Shown here: positions 33,745-42,836 of the stretch, in pieces | How positions within the stretch are numbered: the stretch's first letter is position 1 | Layout of the letters: every line of letters starts with the position of its first letter | Origin: Mycobacteriales bacterium | Lineage (GTDB): Bacteria; Actinomycetota; Actinomycetes; Mycobacteriales; QHCD01 | Length of the DNA: 44,245 bases | Assembly (NCBI GenBank): GCA_036497565.1 | Contig: DASXJE010000119.1 | Span: forward strand, 1 to 44,245 | Direction of reading: 5' to 3' | The notes under the pieces: model-generated | Database searches by the model: none | Seen by the model: the letters and a program-made list of their open reading frames with translations, nothing else | What the model was told of the DNA's origin: nothing | Position numbers and translations under genes: made by a program

Positions 33745-34881
33745 GTGCAGATCGACTTCAGCGCGTCGGAGCGGGCCAGCCTCGGGGTCGAGTGGGAGTT
33801 GGAGCTTGTCGACGTCGAGACCCGCCAGCTCCGCTCCGGGTCCAACGAGGTGCTGGCGGCCATCACACCGGACGGCCTCGACGAGCACCCGAAGGCCAAG
33901 CACGAACTCCTGCAGTCGTGCGTCGAGGTCATCACCGGGGTGTGCGGCACGGTCGCCGAGGCCTGCAAGGACCTGTCCGGCACCGTCGCCGAAGTGATCT
34001 CCGCGGCCGAGCCGCTCGGGCTGGGCGTCATGTGCTCGGGCACCCATCCGATGACCGACTGGTCGACCCAGCAGATCACCGAGACCCACCGCTACCAGCA
34101 GCTGATCGAGCGGAACCAGTGGCTCGCCCGCCAGCTGCAGATCTTCGGCGTCCACGTGCACGTCGGCATCCGCAGCCCGGCCAAGGCGATCCCGATCGTC
34201 AACGCGCTGGTGGCCTACATCCCGCATTTCCTCGCCCTGTCGGCGTCCAGCCCGTTCTGGGTCGGCGCCGACACCGGCCTCGCCTCCTACCGCAGCAAGA
34301 TCTTCGAGGCGCTCCCGACCGCCGGGCTGCCCTACCAGCTCTCCGGGTGGGACCAGTTCGAGCGCTACATGGAGGTGCTGATCTCCAGCCACGCGATCGA
34401 GTCGGTCCGCGAGGTGTGGTGGGACATCCGCCCGCATCCGAGATTCGGCACCGTCGAGCTGCGGATCTGCGACGGCCTGCCGACGATCGACGAGATCGCG
34501 GCGGTCGCGGCCATGTCGCAGTGCCTGGTGGAACGGCTGGACTCCCAGATCGACCAGGGATACACGCTTCCCGAGCCGAGGGCGTGGGTGGTGAAGGAGA
34601 ACAAGTGGCGCGCCGCGCGCTACGGGCTGGACGCCGAGATCGTCGCCGACGACCGCGGCACGGTCGTCCCGGTGCGCCAGGCACTCGCCGATCTGGTCGA
34701 CGACCTGACCCCGATCGCCCGCCGGCTGGGCTGCGCGGACGAGCTGGCGATCGTGCCGCGGATCATCGAGCGGGGGGCGAGCTATCAGCGTCAGCGGGCG
34801 GTCGCGGCGGCGGCGGGCGGAGACCTGACCCGGGTGGTCGATAGTCTGCTCGGTGAGATGAGACATGGACTACCGCGATGA
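33745..34881 (+). CDS. Glutamate-cysteine ligase type 2 (YbdK family carboxylate-amine ligase)
   Basis: A 378-residue ATP-grasp-like ligase of the GCS2/YbdK family. It starts with LGVEWELELVDVETRQL, the glutamate- and metal-binding strand. Further marks are VHVHVGI (HVHVG), SSPFWVGADTGLASYRSKIF and the C-terminal ENKWRAARYGLDAEIV. It joins an amine to the gamma-carboxyl of glutamate; cysteine is the classical acceptor, but many actinobacterial members have unknown partners. GTG 33745 follows TACGCT by six bases (leaderless). A gamma-glutamylcyclotransferase-like gene lies about 1.2 kb downstream, which may be meaningful. Confidence 0.9.
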   Translation: MQIDFSASERASLGVEWELELVDVETRQLRSGSNEVLAAITPDGLDEHPKAKHELLQSCVEVITGVCGTVAEACKDLSGTVAEVISAAEPLGLGVMCSGTHPMTDWSTQQITETHRYQQLIERNQWLARQLQIFGVHVHVGIRSPAKAIPIVNALVAYIPHFLALSASSPFWVGADTGLASYRSKIFEALPTAGLPYQLSGWDQFERYMEVLISSHAIESVREVWWDIRPHPRFGTVELRICDGLPTIDEIAAVAAMSQCLVERLDSQIDQGYTLPEPRAWVVKENKWRAARYGLDAEIVADDRGTVVPVRQALADLVDDLTPIARRLGCADELAIVPRIIERGASYQRQRAVAAAAGGDLTRVVDSLLGEMRHGLPR

Positions 34882-36109
34882 GACACACCCGGATCGGGCC
34901 GGGCCGGCCCGCCGCATGAGCCCACAGCCGATCACCGAGGCGCCTGCCTGGCTGGGCTCGTGGGTGGCCGATCACGAGGCCGACCTGATCGCCGTACGCC
35001 GGGATCTGCACTCCCACCCCGAGCTCGGCTGGCAGGAGCACCGCACCACCGCCCTGCTGTCCGAGCACCTGCGCCGGGCCGGGCTTCGGCCGAGCCTGCT
35101 GCCGAGCGGCACCGGCCTGGTCTGCGACATCGGATCCGGTTCACCGACCGTCGCGCTGCGCGCCGACATCGACGCGCTCCCGTTGCCGGACGTGAAAAAC
35201 GTCCCCTACCGGTCGACGGTCGACGGCGTCTGCCACGCCTGCGGGCACGACGTGCACACCACGGTGGCGCTCGGTGCCGCCCTGGCGCTGCACGCCGCGC
35301 CGGAGCTTCCCGGCCGGGTCCGGATGATCTTCCAGCCGGCGGAGGAGCAGACGCCGGGCGGCGCGCTCGGCGTCATGGACGCGGGCGCCCTCGACGGTGT
35401 CGACCGGATCTTCGCTCTGCACTGCGATCCCGCGACGGATGTGGGTCGCATCGGCGTGCGTACCGGGGCGATCACCGCCGCCTCCGACTCGGTCGAGGTG
35501 ACCTTGTCCGGCCCGGGCGGGCACACCGCGCGACCGCATCTGACCGTCGACCTGGTCTACGCGATGGGCCGGCTCATCACCGATCTGCCCGGCCTGCTCA
35601 CCCGGGTCGTCGATCCGCGGGCCAGCCTGTCGCTGGTATGGGGCGCCGTACAGGCCGGGGTCGCCCCCAACGCGATCCCGCAGTCCGGCCAGGTGCGGGG
35701 AACCGTCCGGATGCTCGACCGCGACGTCTGGGCCGACGCCGAGAAGCTCGTCCGGCGGCTGGTCGAGGAGATCGTCGCTCCGACCGGCGCCGTGGCCGAG
35801 GTGAACTACCAACGCGGGGTACCGCCGGTGATCAACGAGTCACGGTCCACTGCACTGATCCGGGACGCGGTGCGGGCCTCGCTCGGCCCGCAGGGACTGG
35901 TGGGCACCCCGCAGAGCCTCGGCGGCGAGGACTTCGGGTGGTACCTCGACACCGTGCCCGGCGCGCTGGCCCGGCTCGGCGTGCGCGGCGGTCGCGAACC
36001 GGGCGACCAGCACGATCTGCACCAGGGCGACTTCGACGTCGACGAGCGCGCGATCGCCATCGGGGTCCGGCTGATGTCGACCCTCGCCCTGATCTCCCTC
36101 TCCGGCTGA
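34865..36109 (+). CDS. M20D-family amidohydrolase (AmiA/AmiB-like)
   Basis: A 414-residue zinc-dependent N-acyl-amino-acid hydrolase-type enzyme. Metal sites are visible in VCHACGHDVHTTVALG, IFQPAEEQTPGG and the terminal LGGEDFGWYL. The dimerisation (lid) domain holds SGPGGHTARPHLTVDLVYAM. The start is uncertain. ATG 34865 overlaps the ligase gene by 17 bases and has GGTGAG 7 bases upstream. ATG 34916 removes 17 residues without similarity. In mycobacteria two such amidohydrolases lie between lpdA and deoD. It converges with the GGCT-like gene (7-base gap). Confidence 0.93.
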   Translation: MDYRDETHPDRAGPARRMSPQPITEAPAWLGSWVADHEADLIAVRRDLHSHPELGWQEHRTTALLSEHLRRAGLRPSLLPSGTGLVCDIGSGSPTVALRADIDALPLPDVKNVPYRSTVDGVCHACGHDVHTTVALGAALALHAAPELPGRVRMIFQPAEEQTPGGALGVMDAGALDGVDRIFALHCDPATDVGRIGVRTGAITAASDSVEVTLSGPGGHTARPHLTVDLVYAMGRLITDLPGLLTRVVDPRASLSLVWGAVQAGVAPNAIPQSGQVRGTVRMLDRDVWADAEKLVRRLVEEIVAPTGAVAEVNYQRGVPPVINESRSTALIRDAVRASLGPQGLVGTPQSLGGEDFGWYLDTVPGALARLGVRGGREPGDQHDLHQGDFDVDERAIAIGVRLMSTLALISLSG

Positions 36110-36116
36110 CGGGCGG

Positions 36117-36569
36117 TCAGTTGCCGATCGACCGGCAGGGGCGGGACTGCAGCGCGGCGACATAGTCATCCGGTGCACCGGCCCGCTCGGCGGCCTCGGC
36201 CATCATGCCGAGATAGCGCGCCGAGGGCAGGCCGCCTTCGTATCCGTCCAGGACGTAGACCCAGGCGAGGACGTCGGCGTCGAGCGCGTGCACCCGCAGC
36301 GAGATCTTGCGGTAGATCCCGTTGTCCGCGCTCTCCCAGTGGTCGAGGGAGGCCTCGTCCTTGGCGGTGACGTCGTAGATCGCCACGAAGACGCTCTCGA
36401 GTGGATCCTCCACGACGGTGGCCAGGGCGCCCTCCCAGCCGAATTCCTCGCCGCCGAAGGTCAACCGCCAGCCGACGATCCACCCGGTGCCCGCGACCGG
36501 CGAATGGGGACACCGGGACAGCATCTGCGCCGGGTCCATGTTGGACCCGTATGCGGCGTAGAGCGTCAT
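36117..36569 (-). CDS. Gamma-glutamylcyclotransferase-fold protein
   Basis: A 150-residue BtrG/GGCT-like protein. The signature YAAYGSNMDPAQMLSRCP is at the N-terminus, the usual substrate-loop motif. GWRLTFGG, VAIYDVT and YRKISLRVHALD are the following strands, then AWVYVLDGYEGGLPSARYLGMM. Such enzymes release 5-oxoproline from gamma-glutamyl amines. The ATG 36569 is favoured by the motif and by TAGGCT seven bases upstream. The frame is open upstream for 870 bases, but only as a shadow of lpdA. Enzymatic activity is likely but unproven. Confidence 0.88.
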   Translation of the reverse strand: MTLYAAYGSNMDPAQMLSRCPHSPVAGTGWIVGWRLTFGGEEFGWEGALATVVEDPLESVFVAIYDVTAKDEASLDHWESADNGIYRKISLRVHALDADVLAWVYVLDGYEGGLPSARYLGMMAEAAERAGAPDDYVAALQSRPCRSIGN

Positions 36570-36576
36570 GGGGGAG

Positions 36577-36582
36577 AGCCTA
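36577..36582 (-). promoter_or_regulatory. -10 box for the leaderless GGCT-like transcript
   Basis: TAGGCT on the minus strand, seven bases before ATG 36569; no ribosome site is visible. Confidence 0.45.
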
Positions 36583-36644
36583 GTGGCCGTGCGCACCCCG
36601 GTCGTGGGTGACAATGGGGTCAGGCGAACGATCGGAAGGACACC

Positions 36645-38045
36645 GTGCCACGCATCGTGATCGTCGGCGGGGGCCCGGCCGGCTACGAGGCGGCCCTGGT
36701 CGCCGCGCAGCTCGACGCCGAGGTCACGATCGTCGAGCAGAACGGCCTGGGCGGGGCCTGCGTCCTCTACGACTGCGTTCCGTCGAAGACCTTCATCGCC
36801 ACCAGCGAGACGATGAATTCCTTCCGCGACGCCGCCGCGCTCGGAGTGCGTGCGGTCGATCCGGAGGCCCTCAGCGTCGACGCTCCCGTCGTCCACGGTC
36901 GGGTGAAGCGGCTCGCCCAGGCCCAGTCCCACGACGTGCACGATCGGTTGATCCGCGAGGGCGTGCGGGTGCTCATCGGTACGGCGCGGTTCGTCGACAT
37001 CGACGACGGGCGCACCCATGTCCTCCACGCGCTGACCGAGGACGGTCCGCAGCGGCTGGAGGCCGACATCGTCCTGGTCGCGACCGGAGCCACCCCGCGC
37101 ATCGTTCCGGGCGCCGTGCCCGACGGGGAGCGGATCCTGACGTGGCGGCAGATCTATGACCTGCCCCAGCTTCCCGAGCGGCTCGTCGTCGTGGGCTCCG
37201 GGGTCACCGGCGCCGAGTTCGCCAGTGCCTACACGGAGATGGGCGTCGACGTCACCCTGGTCTCCAGCCGCGACCGCGTTCTGCCCGGTGAGGACTCCGA
37301 GGCGGCGGCTCTGCTCGAGGAGGTCTTCACCAAGCGCGGCATGCAGATCGTCAAGGGCGCCCGGGCGTCCGGGGTCCGCCGTACGCCCGGTGGAGTCGTC
37401 GTCGAACTCGACGACGGCCGCAGTGTCGACGGCAGCCACGCGTTGATGACCGTGGGCTCGGTGCCCAACACCGGAGATCTCGGGCTGGAGCAGGCCGGCG
37501 TCGAGGTGAGCTCACGCGGGTTCGTGCCGGTCGACCGGGTGTCCCGCACCAACATCCCGGGCGTCTACGCCGCCGGCGACTGCACCGGGCTGCTGATGCT
37601 CGCCTCGGTGGCCGCGATGCAGGGGCGGATCGCGATGTGGCACGCGCTCGGTGAGGCCGTCACACCCCTGAAGCTCAAGACCGTGTCGGCCAACGTGTTC
37701 ACCCACCCGGAGATCGCGACCGTCGGCATCCGGCAGCGGGCGATCGAAACGGGTGAGGTTGCCGCGCGCGCGGTCACCTTCCCGCTGGCCACCAACGCCC
37801 GGGCGAAGATGCAGGGGCTCACCGAGGGCTTCGTGAAGCTCTTCTGCCGACCGGCCACCGGCGTCATCGTCGGCGGCGTCGTGGTGGCGCCGGCCGCATC
37901 GGAACTGATCCTGCCGATCACGGTCGCCGTACAGAACAACCTGTCCGTGTATCAGCTCGCGCAGACCTTCGCCGTCTACCCGTCGCTGACCGGGTCGATC
38001 ACCGAGGCGGCACGGCAGCTGATGGAGCACGACGACCTCGACTGA
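36645..38045 (+). CDS. lpdA: NAD(P)H quinone reductase, LpdA type
   Basis: A 466-residue flavoprotein of the pyridine nucleotide-disulfide reductase family. The FAD loop is VIVGGGPAGYEAA. The redox pair is Cys39 and Cys44 in GGACVLYDCVPSK, very like mycobacterial LpdA. The NAD(P) loop is VVGSGVTGAEFAS. The C-terminal catalytic His-Glu pair of true dihydrolipoamide dehydrogenase (HPTxSE) is replaced by VYPSLTGSITEAA, so it should reduce quinones, not lipoamide. GGAAGGA precedes the GTG. Next to a DUF5313 gene, as in mycobacteria. Confidence 0.94.
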   Translation: MPRIVIVGGGPAGYEAALVAAQLDAEVTIVEQNGLGGACVLYDCVPSKTFIATSETMNSFRDAAALGVRAVDPEALSVDAPVVHGRVKRLAQAQSHDVHDRLIREGVRVLIGTARFVDIDDGRTHVLHALTEDGPQRLEADIVLVATGATPRIVPGAVPDGERILTWRQIYDLPQLPERLVVVGSGVTGAEFASAYTEMGVDVTLVSSRDRVLPGEDSEAAALLEEVFTKRGMQIVKGARASGVRRTPGGVVVELDDGRSVDGSHALMTVGSVPNTGDLGLEQAGVEVSSRGFVPVDRVSRTNIPGVYAAGDCTGLLMLASVAAMQGRIAMWHALGEAVTPLKLKTVSANVFTHPEIATVGIRQRAIETGEVAARAVTFPLATNARAKMQGLTEGFVKLFCRPATGVIVGGVVVAPAASELILPITVAVQNNLSVYQLAQTFAVYPSLTGSITEAARQLMEHDDLD

Positions 38046-38052
38046 GCCGCTC

Positions 38053-38370
38053 TCAGTCGTCGCGGCGCGGCGGCTTGGGCAGGCCGTGCTGACGCAGCCG
38101 ACGGTCCCGCAGTTCGTCGCCGTACGCCGCGGCCACGAACAGCGCGCCACAGACGACCAGCGCGGCGGTCAGGGCGCGGATCTCGAGTGGGCCGGGGAGA
38201 CACATGATGGCGACAACCGGCGCGGTGATCTGCACGCACACCCGCAGGAGTTCACGTAACCGCCAGTCGGCGTCGGTGAGGTCGTGCCGCACCCACCCAT
38301 GCAGGCGCGGGGGGAGTCGGCCGCCGAACGTGTACCGCAACCACTGCAGCGGGTTGGGTCGCTGCGTCAA
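38053..38370 (-). CDS. DUF5313 small membrane protein
   Basis: A 105-residue protein. The N-terminus NPLQWLRYTFGGRLPPRLHGWV is followed by two transmembrane stretches (about 45-62 and 66-83: ITAPVVAIMCLPGP and LTAALVVCGALFVAAAYG) and a basic tail RRLRQHGLPKPPRRDD. It matches the actinobacterial family found beside lpdA in mycobacteria. Function unknown. The start is a TTG at 38370, one base after the stop of the carboxylase gene, and no better start exists in frame. It converges on lpdA (7-base gap) and is probably translated from the carboxylase message. Confidence 0.85.
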   Translation of the reverse strand: MTQRPNPLQWLRYTFGGRLPPRLHGWVRHDLTDADWRLRELLRVCVQITAPVVAIMCLPGPLEIRALTAALVVCGALFVAAAYGDELRDRRLRQHGLPKPPRRDD

Positions 38371-38371
38371 G

Positions 38372-40114
38372 TCAGTCGGCGATCTCGCAGATCACCGTGC
38401 CGCTGGAGACGACGTCACCGACCGCCGCCTCGAGCTTCTTCACGGTGCCGGCCTTGTGTGCGGACAGGGGCTGCTCCATCTTCATCGCTTCGAGGACCAC
38501 GACAAGCTCGCCCTCGGCCACCGTGTCGCCTTCGGTCACCGCGACCTTGACGATGGTGCCCTGCATCGGACTGGTCAGCGCGTCGCCGCCGGCCGCTGAC
38601 GAGCCGTGGCTCGACCGGCGCCGCTTCGCCTTCGGGCCGCTCCGATCGGAGGGCGCCGCGAGGTCGGCCGGGACGCTCACCTCCAGCCGCTTGCCGTTGA
38701 CCTCCACGACGACGGTGTCCCGGGCGGCGGGTTCGTCGGCCTCGGCGACGGGACCGGCGAAAGGCGGGATCTGCTGGTCGAACTCGGTCTCGATCCACCG
38801 GGTGTGCACCCGGAACGGCTCGTCGGTGAACGCCGGGTCGCGCACCACCGCCCGGTGGAAGGGCAGCGCGGTGGCCATGCCCTCGACCGCCATTTCGTCC
38901 AGCGCCCGGCGGGCGCGGGCGAGCGCCTCGGCGCGGGACTCGCCGACCACGATGAGCTTCGCCAGCAACGAGTCGAACGCGCCGCCGATCACCGATCCGG
39001 TTTCGACGCCGGAGTCGACCCGTACGCCGGGCCCGCCGGGCTCGACGTAACGGCTGATGGCGCCCGGCGCCGGGAGAAACCCGCGGCCCGGGTCCTCGCC
39101 GTTGATGCGGAACTCGATCGCGTGGCCGCGGGCGGGCGGATCCTCGGTGATCCGCAGCCGCTCACCGGCCGCGATCCGCAGCTGTTCGCGGACCAGGTCG
39201 AGCCCGGATGTCTCCTCGGTCACGGGGTGCTCGACCTGCAGCCGGGTGTTGACCTCGAGGAAGCTGATCACGCCGTCGCGGCCGACGAGGAACTCCACCG
39301 TGCCCGCGCCGACGTAGCCGGCCTCTCGGCAGATCGCGCGCGCCGCCTCGTGGATCTGGCTGTGTTGATCGTCGGTGAGGAACGGCGCCGGCGCCTCTTC
39401 GACCAGCTTCTGGTGGCGCCGCTGCAGTGAGCAGTCGCGGGTGCCGACCACCACGACCGTGCCGTGGGTGTCGGCGAGCACCTGCGCCTCGACGTGCCGG
39501 GGGGCGTCGAGATAGCGCTCGACGAAGCACTCGGGCCGGCCGAACGCTGCCTGTGCCTCGCGGACCGCTGAGTCGAACAGCTCCGGTATCTCCTCGATGG
39601 TCCGGGCGACCTTCAGCCCGCGCCCGCCACCGCCGAACGCCGCCTTGATGGCGACCGGAAGGCCGTGTTCGCGGGCGAAGGTGACCACCTCGTCCGCGCC
39701 GTCGACCGGGTCGGGGGTGCCGGGCACGAGCGGCGCACCCGCCGCCATCGCGATGTGTCGGGCCTGCACCTTGTCGCCCAGCGCGAGGATCGCCGCGGGC
39801 CCCGGACCGACCCAGGTCAGTCCGGCATCGAGGACCGCCTGGGCGAAGTCGGCGTTCTCCGACAGGAACCCGTAGCCGGGGTGCACCGTATCGGCCCCGG
39901 AGGCACTGCAGGCACCGAGGATCTTTTCGATGTTCAGGTAGGAGTCGGCGGGGGTGGTGCCGCCGAGGGCGAACGCCTCGTCGGCCATCCGCACGTGCAG
40001 GGCGTCGCGGTCCGGTTCGGCGTAGACGGCGACGCTGTCGAGGCCGGCGTCGCGGCACGCGCGGGCGACTCGGACGGCGATCTCGCCGCGGTTGGCGATC
40101 AGCACCTTGCGCAT
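38372..40114 (-). CDS. accA3: Acetyl/propionyl-CoA carboxylase alpha subunit (biotin carboxylase plus BCCP)
   Basis: A 580-residue protein. The biotin carboxylase domain (about 1-445) shows [16 protein letters not shown]-grasp loop [26 protein letters not shown] and PAPGAISRY. The C-terminal biotin carrier domain has the biotinyl lysine in EAMKMEQPL. It carboxylates its own biotin with bicarbonate and ATP and hands CO2 to separate beta chains, not encoded here. The start at 40114 is set by GAGGAG and RKVLIANRG; the open frame upstream is not homologous. It is preceded by a 363-base gene-free leader region. Confidence 0.95.
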   Translation of the reverse strand: MRKVLIANRGEIAVRVARACRDAGLDSVAVYAEPDRDALHVRMADEAFALGGTTPADSYLNIEKILGACSASGADTVHPGYGFLSENADFAQAVLDAGLTWVGPGPAAILALGDKVQARHIAMAAGAPLVPGTPDPVDGADEVVTFAREHGLPVAIKAAFGGGGRGLKVARTIEEIPELFDSAVREAQAAFGRPECFVERYLDAPRHVEAQVLADTHGTVVVVGTRDCSLQRRHQKLVEEAPAPFLTDDQHSQIHEAARAICREAGYVGAGTVEFLVGRDGVISFLEVNTRLQVEHPVTEETSGLDLVREQLRIAAGERLRITEDPPARGHAIEFRINGEDPGRGFLPAPGAISRYVEPGGPGVRVDSGVETGSVIGGAFDSLLAKLIVVGESRAEALARARRALDEMAVEGMATALPFHRAVVRDPAFTDEPFRVHTRWIETEFDQQIPPFAGPVAEADEPAARDTVVVEVNGKRLEVSVPADLAAPSDRSGPKAKRRRSSHGSSAAGGDALTSPMQGTIVKVAVTEGDTVAEGELVVVLEAMKMEQPLSAHKAGTVKKLEAAVGDVVSSGTVICEIAD

Positions 40115-40477
40115 GCGGTTCTCCTCGTTCGACTGCGGGTGCAGTCTAGGCCCGCCCGCCGGCGCCGCCGTCCGCGAGCCGAGCACCACGTCCGGAATGC
40201 GGCTCGTGGCGGGAGATGTCGGTGCCGCCGCCACAGCGAATCGCCCAGTCCCGGATGGATCCCGAGGGCTGGGCGTCCGCTAGCCGGGGTTACCCCGCTC
40301 CGACGGGGGACGGAGGAGTCGGGGCCTTCGGGAGCCGAAGACGATACTTCAGCTGAAGATCACGCTACGCCACTACGACCCGGTTCCGGTGCGCTATTCG
40401 GGCGACCGGCACCCGCTGCCACCACGGGATCGCACCGCGGTCTAACTCTGTGTAAGGAATCGGGGTGGAGTCGCCAC
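40115..40477. other. Gene-free region with stacked hairpins between two minus-strand genes
   Basis: No credible gene. Several inverted repeats: CGCCCAG...CTGGGCG (about 40242-40275), CGGGGTTACCCCG (40285-40297), CTTCGGGAGCCGAAG (40326-40340) and the perfect palindrome CTTCAGCTGAAG (40347-40358). A minus-strand -10-like TAGACT lies near 40145-40150, shortly before the carboxylase gene. The frame 40284-40445 (+) is open and codon-like but has no start codon. The region could be a structured leader, a terminator array or a decayed gene. Confidence 0.5.
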
Positions 40478-41743
40478 TCAGACGACATCGCCGGCGATGC
40501 TGATCCGGTCCCGTCCGCCGGTCTTGGCGCGGTACAGCGCCGCGTCGGCCGCGGCCAACAGCTCGGTGAGCTGGCTGCACGCGTCGCCGAGCAGCGCCGC
40601 CCCGATCGAGACCGTCACGTGGACCTGCTCCCGGCCCACGAGGGTCAGCGCCAGTGCTCCGAGGCGCTGCCGCAGCCGCTCGGCCACGATCCTGGCGCGC
40701 TCGTGCCCGGTGCCGGGGAGCGCCAACACGAACTCCTCGCCACCGAACCGGCCGACGATGTCGTAGGTCCGGACCTCGTCTTGGATGGCGGCCGCGATCG
40801 CCGTCAGTACCTGGTCACCTATCAGGTGCCCGTAACTGTCGTTGATGCCCTTGAAGTGGTCGATGTCGAGGAGCAGTACGGCGAGCGGCAGACCGGTGCG
40901 CACCGCTTGGGCGATCTCCCGTTCGGCCTCCCTGTTCCACGAGGTCGCATTGAGCAGACCCGTCTTCGGATCGGTGCGGGCAGCGGTGCGTAGCTCGTCG
41001 TGCAACAGACACCGCTGCAGGAAGATCACCGACGGCAGGGCGATCAGGACGAGGACCGCATTGACCGAGCAGAGGATCAGGACCACGGTCGCGGTCGTGA
41101 TCCCCAGGCCGTCGAGCAGCCGCATCCGTCCGTCGCGGAAAACGCTCCACCACGAGCTCTCGGGCGAGCTCATCGCGGCGGCGACGGAGATGAGTGTGGT
41201 GTTCATCAACGTAAGCACGACACCACACGCCAATGCCACGAGCGCGACGACCGGAATGGGCAGGGACCAGTGCCGGAACTCCGTGCTGCTGCCGGTGACG
41301 GACCGGAACAGCAGTCCGGCGACCGCGTCGGCGAGGCCGACCGACGCGATCGTGAACATCCGCCGATGGAGCATCGTGCGGCGGACCCGGACCTGCGTCA
41401 GCGTGTAGAGAGCGGCCGGCGCGAGCACGCCGTAGAGCGGAGAGAGCAGGAGAGCGACCGGCAGCGTCCAAGCCACCAGCAGGTCCTTCGACACACCGGT
41501 GGGCTCGCCGAGCCGTCGTACCGCCTCGACCGACAGCGCCCCGCATCCGGTCAGAATCGCGAACACGACGAGGTCGTGCACCCGCAGCGGAGTCGCCCAC
41601 GCCGCGACCACCGCGACCCCGGCGGCGACGGCCTGGACGGCGATCACCAAGCAGCGTTGCCCGCGGGGGAGGCGCCACAGATCCCAGCGCCGAACCGGGT
41701 CGAGAAGCGCCGGCAGATCCTCGACCAGCGGCGCTCTCAACAC
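40478..41743 (-). CDS. Membrane diguanylate cyclase (GGDEF domain)
   Basis: A 421-residue protein. Residues about 30-245 hold around seven or eight transmembrane segments with no recognised sensor family. The GGDEF domain spans about 250-415: start RTDPKTGLLNATSWNREAE, metal site LLLDIDHFKGINDSYGH, active-site GGEEF at 334-338, and the product-inhibition I-site RTYD at 325-328, five residues before it. All residues for c-di-GMP synthesis are present, and feedback inhibition is expected. GTG 41743 has GAGGGG upstream. No EAL domain is present. It is the only c-di-GMP gene in the window. Confidence 0.95.
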   Translation of the reverse strand: MLRAPLVEDLPALLDPVRRWDLWRLPRGQRCLVIAVQAVAAGVAVVAAWATPLRVHDLVVFAILTGCGALSVEAVRRLGEPTGVSKDLLVAWTLPVALLLSPLYGVLAPAALYTLTQVRVRRTMLHRRMFTIASVGLADAVAGLLFRSVTGSSTEFRHWSLPIPVVALVALACGVVLTLMNTTLISVAAAMSSPESSWWSVFRDGRMRLLDGLGITTATVVLILCSVNAVLVLIALPSVIFLQRCLLHDELRTAARTDPKTGLLNATSWNREAEREIAQAVRTGLPLAVLLLDIDHFKGINDSYGHLIGDQVLTAIAAAIQDEVRTYDIVGRFGGEEFVLALPGTGHERARIVAERLRQRLGALALTLVGREQVHVTVSIGAALLGDACSQLTELLAAADAALYRAKTGGRDRISIAGDVV

Positions 41744-42520
41744 GGTCGATCCCCTCGGGGGTTTGACCGCTGCGCTACACGCTGCGTTCGGTATGTCACA
41801 CTAAGTCGAAGATGGCCGGGTGGCCCGCCCGGGACTCTATGGGGAGGGGGCAGTGGTGATGCGTAACACCAAGTGGACCCGCTGAATCGTCCGACACGTC
41901 GGCCTGGGCCGTCGACTCGACGATGATGCGACGGCCCAGGACCCCAAAGCACCGGCGGCGCCGCCGTGCCCCACATCGGCGACCTGACTCGACGCCGCTT
42001 CACGATCAGCGTCGCCGGGCAATGAATGCTTCGTCGCGGTATTGGTCAGGATCTCCGCGACGGTATGGACAAATACTATTCATCGAACTGTCCGATACGT
42101 GACGGACCTGTCGGGCCCGATAACGTATCCGACGGCGTAAATGTCGTGACAAAATTCTCCACTCGCGCCCCCCGACGACCTTTATTGACACAACCATTAG
42201 CCAAAACCAACTACCTGAGACGCACGTCGACCGTCCGCCCGGTACTGCCGCGCGAGACTGGGATCCTTCCTTGCTACGGGTGGCGGGTGCTCTGCCGGCG
42301 AAATCCGCACACTGATGCGAGTGCGCTTTTTCCCTGTGGCTGCGGTATTCCGATACGGCTGGCGTAACCATAGGGCGCCGATAGGCTCAGCTGTCAAGCA
42401 TCCGTTCATCGCCATAGTGGCCGGTACGGAAAGTGTGACAATCGGATTCTGTTTGATTACGGATAGTCGCGCAAACGCGTCGGCAGTCCTTTCGGAACAG
42501 CCGCGGCAGAGGGAGCAGCA
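41744..42520. other. Gene-poor tract, AT-richer in its centre
   Basis: No reading frame with recognisable similarity in 777 bases. From about 42030 to 42480 the DNA is visibly richer in A and T than anywhere else in the window. It contains an 8-base inverted repeat CGTCGCGG/CCGCGACG (42032-42039 with 42055-42062), a TTGACA at 42185-42190 without a convincing -10 partner, and a possible promoter GTGACA-N17-TACGGA (42435-42463) for the small gene at 42521. The short frames here do not show the local codon bias. Confidence 0.55.
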
Positions 42521-42820
42521 ATGTCAACGACGTCAGAGCCCCCGCACCTGTCCAACCATCACCGCAACACGCTGCGCCAGCTGTTCCAGCATCCGGTCAG
42601 CCACAACATCGAGTGGCACGCCGTGCTGTCGTTGCTGCAGGCCGTCGGGTCGACCGTTGATCAACACGGCGGCAAGGTAGCCGTGACCATCGGGTCGGAG
42701 ACCGAGTTCTTCGACCCTCCGCGCAACAAGGACATCGACACCCAGACGGTGGTCGACCTGCGTCGGATCCTGAGCGCTGCGGGCTACGGCGACGAGGCCG
42801 GCGCCGACCCGGCCACCTGA
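42521..42820 (+). CDS. Small conserved hypothetical protein (HicA-like fold possible)
   Basis: A 99-residue soluble protein: LSNHHRNTLRQLFQHPVSHN, then IEWHAVLSLLQAVGSTVDQH, GGKVAVTIGSETEFFDPP, and VVDLRRILSAAGYGDEA. The pattern helix-(I/V)EW-helix-strand resembles actinobacterial proteins with a HicA-like double-stranded-RNA-binding fold, but no catalytic His of a HicA toxin is evident. No HicB partner is nearby. GAGGGAG lies before the ATG. A 16-base inverted repeat follows the gene. Function unknown. Confidence 0.75.
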   Translation: MSTTSEPPHLSNHHRNTLRQLFQHPVSHNIEWHAVLSLLQAVGSTVDQHGGKVAVTIGSETEFFDPPRNKDIDTQTVVDLRRILSAAGYGDEAGADPAT

Positions 42821-42836
42821 TCCTCTTTCCCAGTTT

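Noticed and set aside
40230-40345. c-di-GMP (GEMM) or c-di-AMP riboswitch
   Set aside because: One short similarity (GGGGTTACC) only. The conserved core of either class is missing, and no plus-strand gene follows.
42006-42371. Overlapping short frames on both strands in the AT-richer tract
   Set aside because: No ribosome site, no local codon bias and no recognisable similarity.
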